Shown here in pieces: positions 1 to 8,651 of a stretch of DNA of 64,000 nucleotides. The stretch comes from Microbacterium oleivorans (GTDB lineage: Bacteria; Actinomycetota; Actinomycetes; Actinomycetales; Microbacteriaceae): assembly GCF_001644225.1 (NCBI RefSeq), contig NZ_LSTV01000003.1:186001-250000 (forward strand). The letters run 5' to 3'. A program made the translations under genes and the position numbers. The notes below the pieces were generated by a model. It was given only the letters and a program-made list of their open reading frames with translations, searched no databases and was not told the origin of the DNA. Position 1 is the stretch's first letter. The number at the start of each line of letters is the position of its first letter.

Positions 1-1
1 G

Positions 2-1237
2 CTTGCCCTGGCCGGCTGCGGCCGGGCGGACGACGCCGGACAGAACGGCGGAGGTGGCGAGGCGGCGACGGTCGACGACGCGCCCGCGAAGGGCGAGATC
101 GAGATCTGGGCGATGGGCGAGGAGGGGGAGAACCTCGGCGACTTCGCGGACGCCTTCGTCGAGGAGAATCCCGACGCGAGCGTGACGGTCACCTCGATCC
201 CGTGGGCCGACGTCATGACCAAGTACCAGACCGCGGTCGCCGCGGGCACCGTCCCCGACGCGATCATGATCGGCTCGTCGCTGCTGCCCTCCATGGTCGC
301 CGCCGGCGGCCTGGCGAAGGTCCCCGACGACCTCGTCGACGAGGACTCGTTCAACGAGACGGCGCTCGAGTCGACCGAGGTGGAGGGCACCTCCTACGCC
401 GTGCCGTGGTACGTCGAGACCCGCGTCATGTACTACCGCACCGACCTCGCCGAGAAGGCGGGCGTCGAGGCGCCGAAGACATGGGACGACCTGACCGCCT
501 TCGCGACGGCGATGAAGGAGAACGGGTCGGACTACGGCATCCAGTTGCCGATGGGCGACGCCGAGGACTCGACGCAGGTCATCCTGCCGTTCTACGCGCA
601 GGCCGGCGGCGAGGTGCTGAACGACGACGGCACCGCCTATGCGTGGGACGAGGCTGCCCTCACCGACGCGCTCGAGTACTACGCCTCGTTCTTCACCGAA
701 GGTCTCGCGCCCATGTCCGGTTATGGCGACGAGCAGACGGCCGCGTTCGCGAGCGGCTCGAACCCTGCGTTCATCTCCGGCCCGTGGATGGTCGGCGTAC
801 TGGGCGACCAGGAGTCGCCGGAGTGGGTCGACGAGAACGTCGGCACCGCGCCGGTGCCGGCCGGCGCCGACAACAACGACTCGTACCTCGGCGGCGGGCA
901 CCTCGGTGTGTTCGAGGACGCGGAGAACGCCGACGGTGCGTGGAAGCTCATCCAGTGGCTCTCCGAGCCCGAGACGCAGCAGCAGTGGTTCGAGACGGTC
1001 AACGCCCTCCCGGCGGTGACCTCAGCGCTCGACGCCGAGCCGTTCACCTCCGACCCGCGCCTGTCGGTCCTGAACGAGCAGCTCGAGGACACCGTGGCTC
1101 CGCCGTCGGTGCCGAGCTGGAACGAGATGTCGGCGTTCATCGAGACCGAGGCCGAGAAGGTCGCCAACGGCAGCAGCGCGGCGGATGCGGCATCCGCCAT
1201 CATCGCCAAGGCCGAGTCGCTCGGCACGGGCTGGTAA
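2..1237 (+). CDS. Sugar ABC transporter substrate-binding lipoprotein (5' end missing)
   Basis: The reading frame is open from base 2 and begins inside a signal peptide: LALAGC is a lipobox, so the mature protein is a lipid-anchored binding protein facing outside. The remaining 411 residues have the family 1 (maltose/multiple-sugar type) pattern, with an early EIWAMGEEGE segment, a VPWYVETRVMYYRTDL stretch and a C-terminal WLSEPETQQQWF helix. Only the first signal-peptide residues are missing. The two permease genes follow at once, so it feeds a carbohydrate importer; no ATPase is present, and such systems usually share an MsiK-type ATPase encoded elsewhere. The sugar cannot be told from sequence. 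Confidence 0.93.
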   Translation, partial: LALAGCGRADDAGQNGGGGEAATVDDAPAKGEIEIWAMGEEGENLGDFADAFVEENPDASVTVTSIPWADVMTKYQTAVAAGTVPDAIMIGSSLLPSMVAAGGLAKVPDDLVDEDSFNETALESTEVEGTSYAVPWYVETRVMYYRTDLAEKAGVEAPKTWDDLTAFATAMKENGSDYGIQLPMGDAEDSTQVILPFYAQAGGEVLNDDGTAYAWDEAALTDALEYYASFFTEGLAPMSGYGDEQTAAFASGSNPAFISGPWMVGVLGDQESPEWVDENVGTAPVPAGADNNDSYLGGGHLGVFEDAENADGAWKLIQWLSEPETQQQWFETVNALPAVTSALDAEPFTSDPRLSVLNEQLEDTVAPPSVPSWNEMSAFIETEAEKVANGSSAADAASAIIAKAESLGTGW

Positions 1238-1242
1238 CCATC

Positions 1243-2169
1243 GTGGCGCTCGTCTCGACGAGCGCGGCTGGGCGGCGAGGAGGCTTCGCCGCCCAGCGGC
1301 GCCGCACCGCTGTGGTGGCGTGGCTGTTCGCCCTGCCGTTCCTCGTCATCTTCGCTGTCTTCATGCTCGGCCCGCTGCTGGGCTCGTTCGCGATGTCGTT
1401 CACCGATCTCGGCGTGCGGGACCTGCGCTCGCCGTTCTCGGTCAACGTGATCGGGTTCGACAACTTCGTCGCGCTGTTCCAGGACGAACTGTTCGTGAAG
1501 TCGATCGTCAACACCTTCTATTTCGTCGGTGTCGGCATCCCTCTCACGATGGCGCTCGGACTGCTGCTGGCGGTCGCGCTGAACTCGGGCATCGAGAAGT
1601 TCCGCAGCGTCTTCCGGGTGGGCTTCTACACGCCGGTCGTGACATCGATCGTCGCGGTCGCCGTCGTGTGGAAGTTCATCCTGCAGGACTCAGGGCTGCT
1701 CAACACGGTGCTGTCCTGGGTCGGGATCAACGGCCCGGATTGGCTGAACGACCCGGTCTGGGCGATGCCGTCGATCATCGTGATGGGCGCCTGGCGCAAC
1801 ATGGGCACGCTCATGATCATCTTCCTGGCGGGTCTGCAGGCGATCCCGCGGGACGTCTACGAGGCCGCCGAGGTCGACGGCGCGAGCGCCTGGCGTCGTT
1901 TCACGAGCATGACGCTGCCGCTTATGCGGCCGACGCTGCTGCTCGGCGCGGTCCTCCTGTCGGTGGGCTTCCTGCAGGTCTTCGAGGAGCCCTTCGTGAT
2001 GACCCAGGGCGGTCCGCTGAACTCGACCCTCACCATCAGCTACTACGTCTACAACCAGTTCGGATACGGCGACTACTCGCTCGCGTCCGCGGCGGCCTAC
2101 GTGCTGTTCGCGTTCATCGCAGCGCTGTCGGCTGTGCAGTTCCGACTGCTGCGATCGAAGGACAACTGA
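1243..2169 (+). CDS. Sugar ABC transporter permease, MalF/UgpA type
   Basis: A 308-residue inner-membrane permease with about six membrane segments; the first is VVAWLFALPFLVIFAVF near residues 25-42. The EAA loop that contacts the ATPase is visible as YEAAEVDGASAWRRF around residues 206-220. I chose the GTG at 1243, five bases after the stop of the binding-protein gene, because the open frame upstream is only antisense-like shadow of that gene. It partners with the next permease to form the membrane channel. Family length is usually 290-310, so it is complete. Confidence 0.92.
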   Translation: MALVSTSAAGRRGGFAAQRRRTAVVAWLFALPFLVIFAVFMLGPLLGSFAMSFTDLGVRDLRSPFSVNVIGFDNFVALFQDELFVKSIVNTFYFVGVGIPLTMALGLLLAVALNSGIEKFRSVFRVGFYTPVVTSIVAVAVVWKFILQDSGLLNTVLSWVGINGPDWLNDPVWAMPSIIVMGAWRNMGTLMIIFLAGLQAIPRDVYEAAEVDGASAWRRFTSMTLPLMRPTLLLGAVLLSVGFLQVFEEPFVMTQGGPLNSTLTISYYVYNQFGYGDYSLASAAAYVLFAFIAALSAVQFRLLRSKDN

Positions 2170-2170
2170 C

Positions 2171-3064
2171 ATGGCGATCACGACGGTGACCGAGCCCGAG
2201 AAAGCCGCGGTGACGACGGATGCCGCGCCCCGCCGGCGTCGACGGCCGATCGGCTGGTCGCGCGGCGTCACCTACCTCGCGCTCACGATCGGGCTGATCC
2301 TGACCCTCGCGCCGTTCATGTGGATGCTGCTCGGCAGCTTCAAGACGCAGGGCGAGTTGCTGCAGCGGCCCATCACGTGGTGGCCCGAGCAGGCGACGCT
2401 CGACAACTACTCGCAGTGGCTGACGCAGCTGGACTACGGGCAGTTCTTCCTGAACTCGGTGGTCGTGGCGCTCGTCGTCGTGGTCGGCAACATCGTGTTC
2501 TGCTCGATGGTCGCCTATGCGCTCGCGAAGCTGGAGTTCCCCGGCAAGAAGGTGCTGTTCGGCCTCGTGCTGCTGACCTTGATGGTCCCGGGTGTCGTGA
2601 CGCTCGTGCCGATGTTCGTCCTTGTCGCGAACATGGGCCTCGTCAACACGTATCCGGCGCTCATCCTGCCGTTCCTGGCGGGACCGCTCGGCGTGTTCCT
2701 CATGCGGCAGTTCATCATGGGTGTGCCGGACGCGCTGATCGAGGCGGCACGCATCGACGGGGCGGGGGAGTGGCGCATCTTCCTGCGCGTCGTGCTGCCG
2801 CAGTGCGGCCCGCCGATCGCCACGCTCGCGATCCTCACCTTCCTCGGCTCGTGGAACAACTTCCTCTGGCCGCTCGTGGTGGCCCAGACCGAGCAGATGT
2901 ACACCCTGCCGGTGGCGCTGTCGCTCTACTCGGTCGGGTCGAACGGCACGTACTACGGGCTGCTGATGGCGGGGTCGGTCCTCGTCGTGACGCCGATCCT
3001 GCTGCTGTTCCTGTTCCTGCAGCGCTACTTCGTGCAGGGCATCGCGATGACCGGGCTGAAGTAG
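2171..3064 (+). CDS. Sugar ABC transporter permease, MalG type
   Basis: A 297-residue permease with six predicted membrane segments and the EAA motif IEAARIDGAGEWRIF near residues 190-204. The segment TLAPFMWMLLGSFKT after the first helix is typical of MalG-type subunits. Its ATG lies one base after the stop of the preceding permease, so the pair is translated together. With the upstream lipoprotein it completes the membrane part of a carbohydrate importer; it is the last gene of this operon, since a regulatory gap and a new promoter follow. Confidence 0.93.
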   Translation: MAITTVTEPEKAAVTTDAAPRRRRRPIGWSRGVTYLALTIGLILTLAPFMWMLLGSFKTQGELLQRPITWWPEQATLDNYSQWLTQLDYGQFFLNSVVVALVVVVGNIVFCSMVAYALAKLEFPGKKVLFGLVLLTLMVPGVVTLVPMFVLVANMGLVNTYPALILPFLAGPLGVFLMRQFIMGVPDALIEAARIDGAGEWRIFLRVVLPQCGPPIATLAILTFLGSWNNFLWPLVVAQTEQMYTLPVALSLYSVGSNGTYYGLLMAGSVLVVTPILLLFLFLQRYFVQGIAMTGLK

Positions 3065-3088
3065 GTCGCCCGGCGGCTCGGCGTCGTG

Positions 3089-3106
3089 GTTCACCGATCG
3101 TTCACC
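3089..3106 (+). promoter_or_regulatory. PHO box (RegX3/PhoP-type direct repeat)
   Basis: GTTCACC occurs at 3089 and again at 3100, exactly 11 bp apart, the unit and spacing of actinobacterial PHO boxes. The same unit is found before pstS and phoU in this window. It ends 22 bp before a TAGCCT -10 element, a position suited to activation. The target would be the small ORF at 3141. Confidence 0.6.
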
Positions 3107-3128
3107 GGACGGGGTCCCGATCTGGGGC

Positions 3129-3134
3129 TAGCCT
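3129..3134 (+). promoter_or_regulatory. Leaderless -10 element TAGCCT
   Basis: TAGCCT is followed by exactly six bases and then the ATG at 3141, the same geometry as many other genes in this window. It implies that transcription starts at or next to the start codon. Confidence 0.55.
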
Positions 3135-3140
3135 GCGGGC

Positions 3141-3329
3141 ATGACCAGGTCTCGGATCGTCCGCAGCATCGCCAGGGTGTTCGACCGTCTGCTCGGACCG
3201 GCGTCGTCGACGCGCCGCGACGAAACGAAGCGCGCCGGCGGCCCCATATCAACCGATCCGAGGCAGGCTTCGCGTCGCGCCGAGGGCAGCACGGCGTGGA
3301 CCCGCATCGGCGGTGGCGGCGCAGTGTGA
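3141..3329 (+). CDS. Small basic hypothetical protein, probably phosphate-regulated
   Basis: A 62-residue protein rich in Arg, Ser and Gly (starts MTRSRIVRSIARVFDRLL), with an amphipathic basic N-terminal helix and no clear membrane segment or known domain. I do not recognise it. Support for a real gene is contextual: a TAGCCT -10 element six bases before the ATG and a two-repeat PHO box just upstream, on a strand and at a place where no neighbouring gene needs a promoter. Expression under phosphate limitation is an inference. It could still be a spurious ORF in GC-rich DNA. Confidence 0.45.
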   Translation: MTRSRIVRSIARVFDRLLGPASSTRRDETKRAGGPISTDPRQASRRAEGSTAWTRIGGGGAV

Positions 3330-3506
3330 CCTCCGCCTCACCACACGGGGTGCGATCGGCTCGTCATAACGGCGGCGATCCGCGTTCCAGCGGTTGAACC
3401 GACGCCGAATGTCCGCTGGAGCGCAGATTCCCGCTGGAGCGCGGGGCACGGGACGCGAGCGAGGGGCGGGTGACACCACGCACCCGCCCCTCGCTGTTCC
3501 GTCGTG
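3330..3506. terminator. Intergenic stretch with bidirectional hairpin
   Basis: The gap between the small ORF and the convergent GH3 gene holds a perfect 15-bp inverted repeat: AGCGAGGGGCGGGTG at 3458-3472 and its complement at 3481-3495, with an 8-nt loop. No clear T-run follows on either strand, so it is a GC-rich terminator serving both convergent units. A short direct repeat, CCGCTGGAGCGC, occurs twice around 3412-3440. I see no gene. Confidence 0.6.
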
Positions 3507-5747
3507 TCAGCGGATCTCGAACGAGACCGCCCGCAGCACCTCGTCGCGGGACGACGGCCCGATGAGGAGTTCGAACTCCCCGGGTTCCACGATGCGGCGG
3601 CCGGCCGCATCCACGATCGTGCAGTCGGACGCCGGCAGCTCGATCTCGACCGTCGTCTGCGATCCCGGGGCGAGGTCGACGTGTCGGTACGTCTTCAGCT
3701 CCTTGTCGGCCCAGCTGACCGAGGTCACGATGTCGCGCACGTAGACCTGGACGACCTCGTGCGCGGGGCGCGTGCCCGTGTTGCGGACGGTCACGCGGGC
3801 GCGGACGGTGTCCCCGGCGGAGACCACGGGCGTCAGGATCTCGGGCTCGTGGTACTCGACGGTCGTGTACGAGAGGCCGTCGCCGAACGCGAACGCCGGT
3901 TCCTGGGTGAGGTCGGCGTAGCGGTCGCCGTGCTGGCCGCGGATCTGGTTGTAGTACGTCGGCTGCTGGCCGGCGTGACGGGCGAAGGAGATCGGCAGGC
4001 GTCCGGCGGGTTCGATCTCGCCGAGCAGCAACTCGGCGATCGCGCGACCGCCCTGCATGCCGGGGTTCGCGACCCAGACGACGGATGCCTCGCGCACCGA
4101 CTCCGGCAGGATGAGCGGCTTCGACGCCATGAGCACGACGACGAGCGGCGTGCCCGTCGCCGCGAGGGCGTCGAGGAGTGCGCGTTGCCCGCCGATGAGC
4201 TCGAGGGTCGCGGTCGACCGGCCCTCGCCGACGAGCTCGATCCGGTCGCCGACGACGGCGACGACGACGTCGGAGCGCTCGGCGAGGGCGACCGCCTCGG
4301 CGATCCGCTCCTCGTCCGGGTCGCTCGGGACAACGATGGGCGGGCGCGGCTGCCCGTCGGGGAACGTGCCGGCGGGGTCGTCGCTGAGGCGCAGGATGTC
4401 GGCGCCCCGCGCGTACTCGACCGCCCCGCCCGAGCGCTCGCGCAGCCCGTCGAGGACCGTCGCGATCTGCGCACGCGGGTGGCCGTCCGGCATCCAATCG
4501 ACCTGTCCGGACGAGCCTGCCCAGTCCCCGAGCTGAGTCTGCGCGTCATCGGCGAGGGGGCCGACGACGGCGATCCGGCGGGTGCCGGCGGCCAGTGGCA
4601 GGGTGCCGTCGTTGCGCAGCAGCACGAGCGAGCGGCGGGTCACCTCGAGGTTGAGGTCGGTGTGGGCGCTGCGGGCGACGATCGCGGCGATGCGCTCGCG
4701 GTCCGGCAGGCGGGGGTTCTCGAACAGACCGAAACGGAACTTGAGCGACAGGATGCGCGCGACGGCCTGATCGATGTCGGCTTCGGTCAACATCCCGCGT
4801 TCGACGGCCTCGAGCGCGCCGGAGAAGAACCCGGGCGTGGTCATGACCATGTCGTTGCCGGCCTTCACGGCGGCGGCCGCGGCGTGCACAAAGTCGGGCT
4901 GCACCTTCTGCTCCCACACCATGCGACCGACGTTGTCCCAGTCGGTGATGAGGGTGCCGGTGTAGCCCCACTCGCCGCGGAGGACGTCGCTCAGCAGCCA
5001 GTCGTTGACGGTGATCGGCACGCCGTCGGTGGTCTGGTAGCCGAGCATGAAGGTGCGGCATCCCTCCTTCGCGACGCGTTCGAACGGCGGCAAGAACCAC
5101 GAGCGCAGCTTGCGTCGCGAGATGTCGGCCTCGCTCGCGTCGCGCCCGCCCTGGGTCTCGGAGTACCCGGCGAAGTGCTTCGCGGTCGCGAGGATCGCGT
5201 CGGGATCGTCGAGGCCGTCGCCCTGGTAGCCGCGCACCATCGCCGAGGCGAGCTCGCCGATGAGGAACGGATCCTCGCCGAACGTCTCGTTCACGCGGCC
5301 CCAGCGCAGGTCGCGCGCGATGCAGAGCACGGGGGAGAAGGTCCAGTGGATGCCGGTGGACGCCACCTCTGCCGCGGTCGCTTTCGCGACCTGCTCGACG
5401 AGCTCGGGGTCCCACGTCGAGGCCATCCCGAGCTGCGTCGGGAAGATGGTCGCGCCCTCCCAGAAGGAGTGTCCGTGGATGCAGTCCTCGGCCACCAGCA
5501 GCGGGATGCGCAGGCGCGTCTGCGCGGTGAGCTCGGCGGCGCGGAGCACCTTCTCGGGCGACGTGTGCAGGATCGAGCCGGCGTGGCGTTCGTGCACGAT
5601 GTGCTCGAGGTCCTCGCGGGCGTCGAACTGCATCATCTGCCCGACTTTCTCGGGCAGCGTCATGCGCCCGAGCAGGTCGGCGACCCGCTCCTCGACGGTC
5701 CGTGCGGGGTCGAGGTAGGGGGCGGTGGGCAGGTCGACGACTGTCAT
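3507..5747 (-). CDS. Glycoside hydrolase family 3 (beta-glucosidase/beta-xylosidase type)
   Basis: A 746-residue cytoplasmic GH3 enzyme without signal peptide, hydrolysing terminal beta-linked sugars. The N-terminal barrel has the KHF motif at about 190-192 and the catalytic nucleophile Asp269 in ITDWDN. A second alpha/beta domain follows (about 330-560), then a fibronectin-III-like C-terminal domain with VQVYVRDIVTSVSWADKELK. The start ATG overlaps the stop of the upstream permease (ATGA), making it the last gene of the opp-type operon. Its place implies that it cleaves imported oligosaccharides inside the cell. Whether the substrate is gluco- or xylo-oligosaccharide is not decidable. Confidence 0.93.
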   Translation of the reverse strand: MTVVDLPTAPYLDPARTVEERVADLLGRMTLPEKVGQMMQFDAREDLEHIVHERHAGSILHTSPEKVLRAAELTAQTRLRIPLLVAEDCIHGHSFWEGATIFPTQLGMASTWDPELVEQVAKATAAEVASTGIHWTFSPVLCIARDLRWGRVNETFGEDPFLIGELASAMVRGYQGDGLDDPDAILATAKHFAGYSETQGGRDASEADISRRKLRSWFLPPFERVAKEGCRTFMLGYQTTDGVPITVNDWLLSDVLRGEWGYTGTLITDWDNVGRMVWEQKVQPDFVHAAAAAVKAGNDMVMTTPGFFSGALEAVERGMLTEADIDQAVARILSLKFRFGLFENPRLPDRERIAAIVARSAHTDLNLEVTRRSLVLLRNDGTLPLAAGTRRIAVVGPLADDAQTQLGDWAGSSGQVDWMPDGHPRAQIATVLDGLRERSGGAVEYARGADILRLSDDPAGTFPDGQPRPPIVVPSDPDEERIAEAVALAERSDVVVAVVGDRIELVGEGRSTATLELIGGQRALLDALAATGTPLVVVLMASKPLILPESVREASVVWVANPGMQGGRAIAELLLGEIEPAGRLPISFARHAGQQPTYYNQIRGQHGDRYADLTQEPAFAFGDGLSYTTVEYHEPEILTPVVSAGDTVRARVTVRNTGTRPAHEVVQVYVRDIVTSVSWADKELKTYRHVDLAPGSQTTVEIELPASDCTIVDAAGRRIVEPGEFELLIGPSSRDEVLRAVSFEIR

Positions 5748-6763
5748 GCGGTGCTGTCCTTCGAGGTGGTGCGGTGCGTCGAGGCGGGTGCGCGGACGAC
5801 CGTGACGGCGTCGTTGACGTCGAGCCCCTTCTTCCTCATGGCGCGGGCGCGCTCGCCGGCCGAGCGCAGACGCGGGTTCACGTACTCGTCGATGCCGAAG
5901 TTGATGAGCGAGAGCGCGACGCCGATCGCGGCGATGCACAGGCCCGGAGGCAGGTACCACCACCACTGGTTCTGCCGGAACGCGCCTTGCGCGCTGGCCC
6001 AGTTGAGGATCGTGCCCCAGTTGTAGGTGTTGACCGGGATGACGCCGATGTACGAGAGCGTCGTGAGGCCGAGGATCGCGGCGGTCACGGTGCCGACGAA
6101 GCTCGCGGCGATGAGGGCCATGAGGTTCGGCAGCATCTCGACGGTGATGATGCGGCGCAGCGGCTCGCCGTTCGCTCGGGCGGCCTGGATGAAGTCGCGG
6201 TTGCGGAGCGACATCGTCTGCGCGCGCAGGACGCGGGCGCCCCACGCCCAGCCGGTGATCCCGAGGACCGCGGCGATGAGGACGAGCGGCGGCTCCTCGA
6301 ACATCGAGGCGACGATGATGATGAGCGGGAGCCCCGGGATGACGAGGAACACGTTCGTCAGCGCCGAGAGGCCCTCGCTCTTCCACCCGCGGACGTAGCC
6401 CGAGACGACACCCACGACGATGGCGATGACGGTGGCCAGGATCGCAGCGAGGAAGCCGACGACGATGACGCCGCGCGTGCCGTGGATGACCTGACTGAGC
6501 ACGTCCTCGCCGATGTGGGTGGTGCCCAGCCAGTGCTCGGCGGACGGCGGCTGGAACCGCGCCGTGTTGTCGACCTGGGTGGGCGAGAACGGAGCGAGGA
6601 CGTCGGCGAAGATCGCGATGAGGACGAAGAAGCCCAGGATGGCGAGCCCCGTGATCGACTTGGCGTTGCGGAACATCGCGAACGCCGACCCCAGGCGGGC
6701 CCAGAACGTGTTGGGCGTCGGGTCCTCGGTGCGGGCCATGCGGATGGTGGCGGTGGTGGTCAT
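5744..6763 (-). CDS. Peptide/oligosaccharide ABC transporter permease, DppC/OppC type
   Basis: A 339-residue permease with an N-terminal cytoplasmic tail (OppC_N region; MTTTATIRMARTEDPTPNTF) and six membrane segments. The EAA-type loop FIQAARANGEPLRRIITVEMLPN lies around residues 197-219. The start was set at the ATG at 6763, two bases after the upstream permease stop. It overlaps the GH3 gene by four bases. In this operon, with GH3 as last gene, the cargo is probably an oligosaccharide rather than a peptide, as is known for several Opp-family systems of plant-material degraders. Confidence 0.92.
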   Translation of the reverse strand: MTTTATIRMARTEDPTPNTFWARLGSAFAMFRNAKSITGLAILGFFVLIAIFADVLAPFSPTQVDNTARFQPPSAEHWLGTTHIGEDVLSQVIHGTRGVIVVGFLAAILATVIAIVVGVVSGYVRGWKSEGLSALTNVFLVIPGLPLIIIVASMFEEPPLVLIAAVLGITGWAWGARVLRAQTMSLRNRDFIQAARANGEPLRRIITVEMLPNLMALIAASFVGTVTAAILGLTTLSYIGVIPVNTYNWGTILNWASAQGAFRQNQWWWYLPPGLCIAAIGVALSLINFGIDEYVNPRLRSAGERARAMRKKGLDVNDAVTVVRAPASTHRTTSKDSTA

Positions 6764-6765
6764 GG

Positions 6766-7845
6766 TCAGGCCTCCGTCTGGCGGGTGCGCGGGTCGAGGA
6801 ACGCGTAGGCGATGTCGGCGAGGATGTTCGCCACCAGCACCGACAGCGTGATGACCAGGAAGACGCCCTGCATCAGCGCGTAGTCCTTGCCGTTCGTGGC
6901 ATCCAGCAGAAGTTTTCCGACGCCGGGGTAGCTGAAGACCATCTCCATGACGATCGTGCCGCCGACGATGAAGCCGATCGACAGCGCGAAGCTCTGGATC
7001 TGGGGGAGCACCGCGTTGCGCGCGGCGTAGCGCCAGAGGACGCGCGAGTTCGGCATCCCCTTGGCCTGCGCGACCGTGATGTAGTCCTCGTCGAGGACCG
7101 TGAGCATCATGTTGCGCATGCCGAGCATCCAGCCGCCGAGCGAGGCGATGATGATCGTCACGGCGGGCAGGGTGCCGTGATGGATCACCTGTCCGATGAA
7201 CTCGGGGGTGAACTCGGGCGAGTAGCCGACGCCGTAGGCCTTGCCGATCGGGAACCACTTGAGGTTGACCGAGAAGAGCGCGATGGCGAGCAGACCCAGC
7301 CAGAAGTACGGGATGGTGCTGAGGAATGTCGTGATCGGGATCATCACCTCGGCGCGGCTGCCGCGACGCCAGCCGATGATGGCGCCGCCGATCGTCCCGA
7401 TGAGGAACGAGACGATCGTGGCGAAGCCGACGAGACCGACGGTCCACGGCAGGGACTGGCCGATGACCTCGCTGACGGGGCGCAGGCCGTGCAGCAGCGA
7501 GACGCCGAGGTCGCCGCGCAGCATGAGGCCCCAGTAGTCGAGGTACTGCTGCCACAGGGACTTGTCGGTGTCGATGCCGAGCAGGGCTCGCAGGGCGTCG
7601 GCCGCCTCGGGGGTGACGTTGCGGTTGCGGGCGAGGTACTGGTCGACCGCGTCGCCCTTCATGAACCGGGGCAGGAAGAAGTTGATCGTGATCGCGGCCC
7701 ACAGCGTGAACAGGTAGAACAGCGCGCGGCTGCCGAGGAAGCGCCACGGGATGCGGGAGCGTCCCTTGACGGCGGTCGTGGCGGTCGTGCCGACCTCGAG
7801 CGCGTCGGACGTCTCGACGGGCAGCTGGGGTTCGACGGCGGTCAT
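6766..7845 (-). CDS. Peptide/oligosaccharide ABC transporter permease, DppB/OppB type
   Basis: A 359-residue permease. The first membrane segment (LFYLFTLWAAITINFFLPRF, about 38-57) is followed by a long periplasmic region and five further segments; the coupling loop ITVAQAKGMPNSRVLWRYA sits near 256-274. Length and order match OppB/DppB. The ATG at 7845 overlaps the stop of the upstream ATPase by four bases, so translation is coupled. Confidence 0.93.
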   Translation of the reverse strand: MTAVEPQLPVETSDALEVGTTATTAVKGRSRIPWRFLGSRALFYLFTLWAAITINFFLPRFMKGDAVDQYLARNRNVTPEAADALRALLGIDTDKSLWQQYLDYWGLMLRGDLGVSLLHGLRPVSEVIGQSLPWTVGLVGFATIVSFLIGTIGGAIIGWRRGSRAEVMIPITTFLSTIPYFWLGLLAIALFSVNLKWFPIGKAYGVGYSPEFTPEFIGQVIHHGTLPAVTIIIASLGGWMLGMRNMMLTVLDEDYITVAQAKGMPNSRVLWRYAARNAVLPQIQSFALSIGFIVGGTIVMEMVFSYPGVGKLLLDATNGKDYALMQGVFLVITLSVLVANILADIAYAFLDPRTRQTEA

Positions 7846-8651
7846 CGGGCACCTCCGGAGAAGCCGGGAGCCGACGCGAAGTGGCTCTCGGGGTCGGGCG
7901 AGGCAGCGCGGAGCTCCTGCGTGTAGGGGTTCTGCGGGCGCAGGATGACGTCGTCCGCGGTGCCGCTCTCGACGACGCGGCCCTGGTTGAGGACGAGGAT
8001 CTCGTCGCTGAAGTGCCGCGCGGTCGCGAGGTCGTGCGTGATGTAGAGCACCCCGAGGCCCTCTTCGCGCTGCAGGTCGGCGAGGAGGTTCAGCACGCCC
8101 ATGCGGATCGAGACGTCGAGCATCGAGACGGGCTCGTCGGCGACGAGCAGGCGGGGGCGGGATGCCAGGGCCCGGGCGATCGCGACGCGTTGCCGCTGCC
8201 CGCCCGAGAGCTCGTGCGGGCGGCGGTCGATGACCGAGTCGGGGTCGAGTCGTACGCGCTCGAGCAGGCGGCGCACCTCGTCCTCGACCTCGCGCTTCGG
8301 GACCACGTCGTCCAGGCGCAGCGGGCGCTCGACGTGGTGACGGATGGAGTGGTACGGGTTCAGCGAGGCGAACGGGTCCTGGAACACCATGCGCAGCTGC
8401 TGCCGGTACGCCCGCAGCCCCTTGCCCCGGCGGGGGATGGGGGCGCCGTCGAGGCGGACCTCGCCGCTCGTGGGCGTCTCGAGCTGCGTGAGGATCTTGG
8501 CGATCGTCGACTTACCGCTGCCGGACTGGCCGACGAGGCCGATCGTCTGACCGGACGTCAGGGTGAACGACACGTCGTCGAGGGCCTTCATCTGGCCGGC
8601 TCCACGGACCTGGTACACCTTCGTGACGCCGTCGAATTCGAGTGTGGTCAT
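7842..8651 (-). CDS. ABC transporter ATP-binding protein, OppF type
   Basis: A 269-residue nucleotide-binding subunit: Walker A GQSGSGKST near residue 41, Q-loop VFQDPFASLNPYHSI, signature LSGGQRQRVAIARAL, Walker B LLVADEPVSMLD with the catalytic Glu, and H-loop ITHDLA. The residues after the Q-loop (FASLNP) are typical of the OppF/DppF half. The C-terminal OppF extension is short. It pairs with the OppD-type subunit encoded just upstream, overlapping it by four bases. Confidence 0.94.
   Translation of the reverse strand: MTTLEFDGVTKVYQVRGAGQMKALDDVSFTLTSGQTIGLVGQSGSGKSTIAKILTQLETPTSGEVRLDGAPIPRRGKGLRAYRQQLRMVFQDPFASLNPYHSIRHHVERPLRLDDVVPKREVEDEVRRLLERVRLDPDSVIDRRPHELSGGQRQRVAIARALASRPRLLVADEPVSMLDVSIRMGVLNLLADLQREEGLGVLYITHDLATARHFSDEILVLNQGRVVESGTADDVILRPQNPYTQELRAASPDPESHFASAPGFSGGAR

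Noticed and set aside
3504..6026. 840-codon open frame opposite the GH3 gene
   Set aside because: Complement of a GC-rich gene with strong third-position bias; no promoter, ribosome site or recognisable domain.
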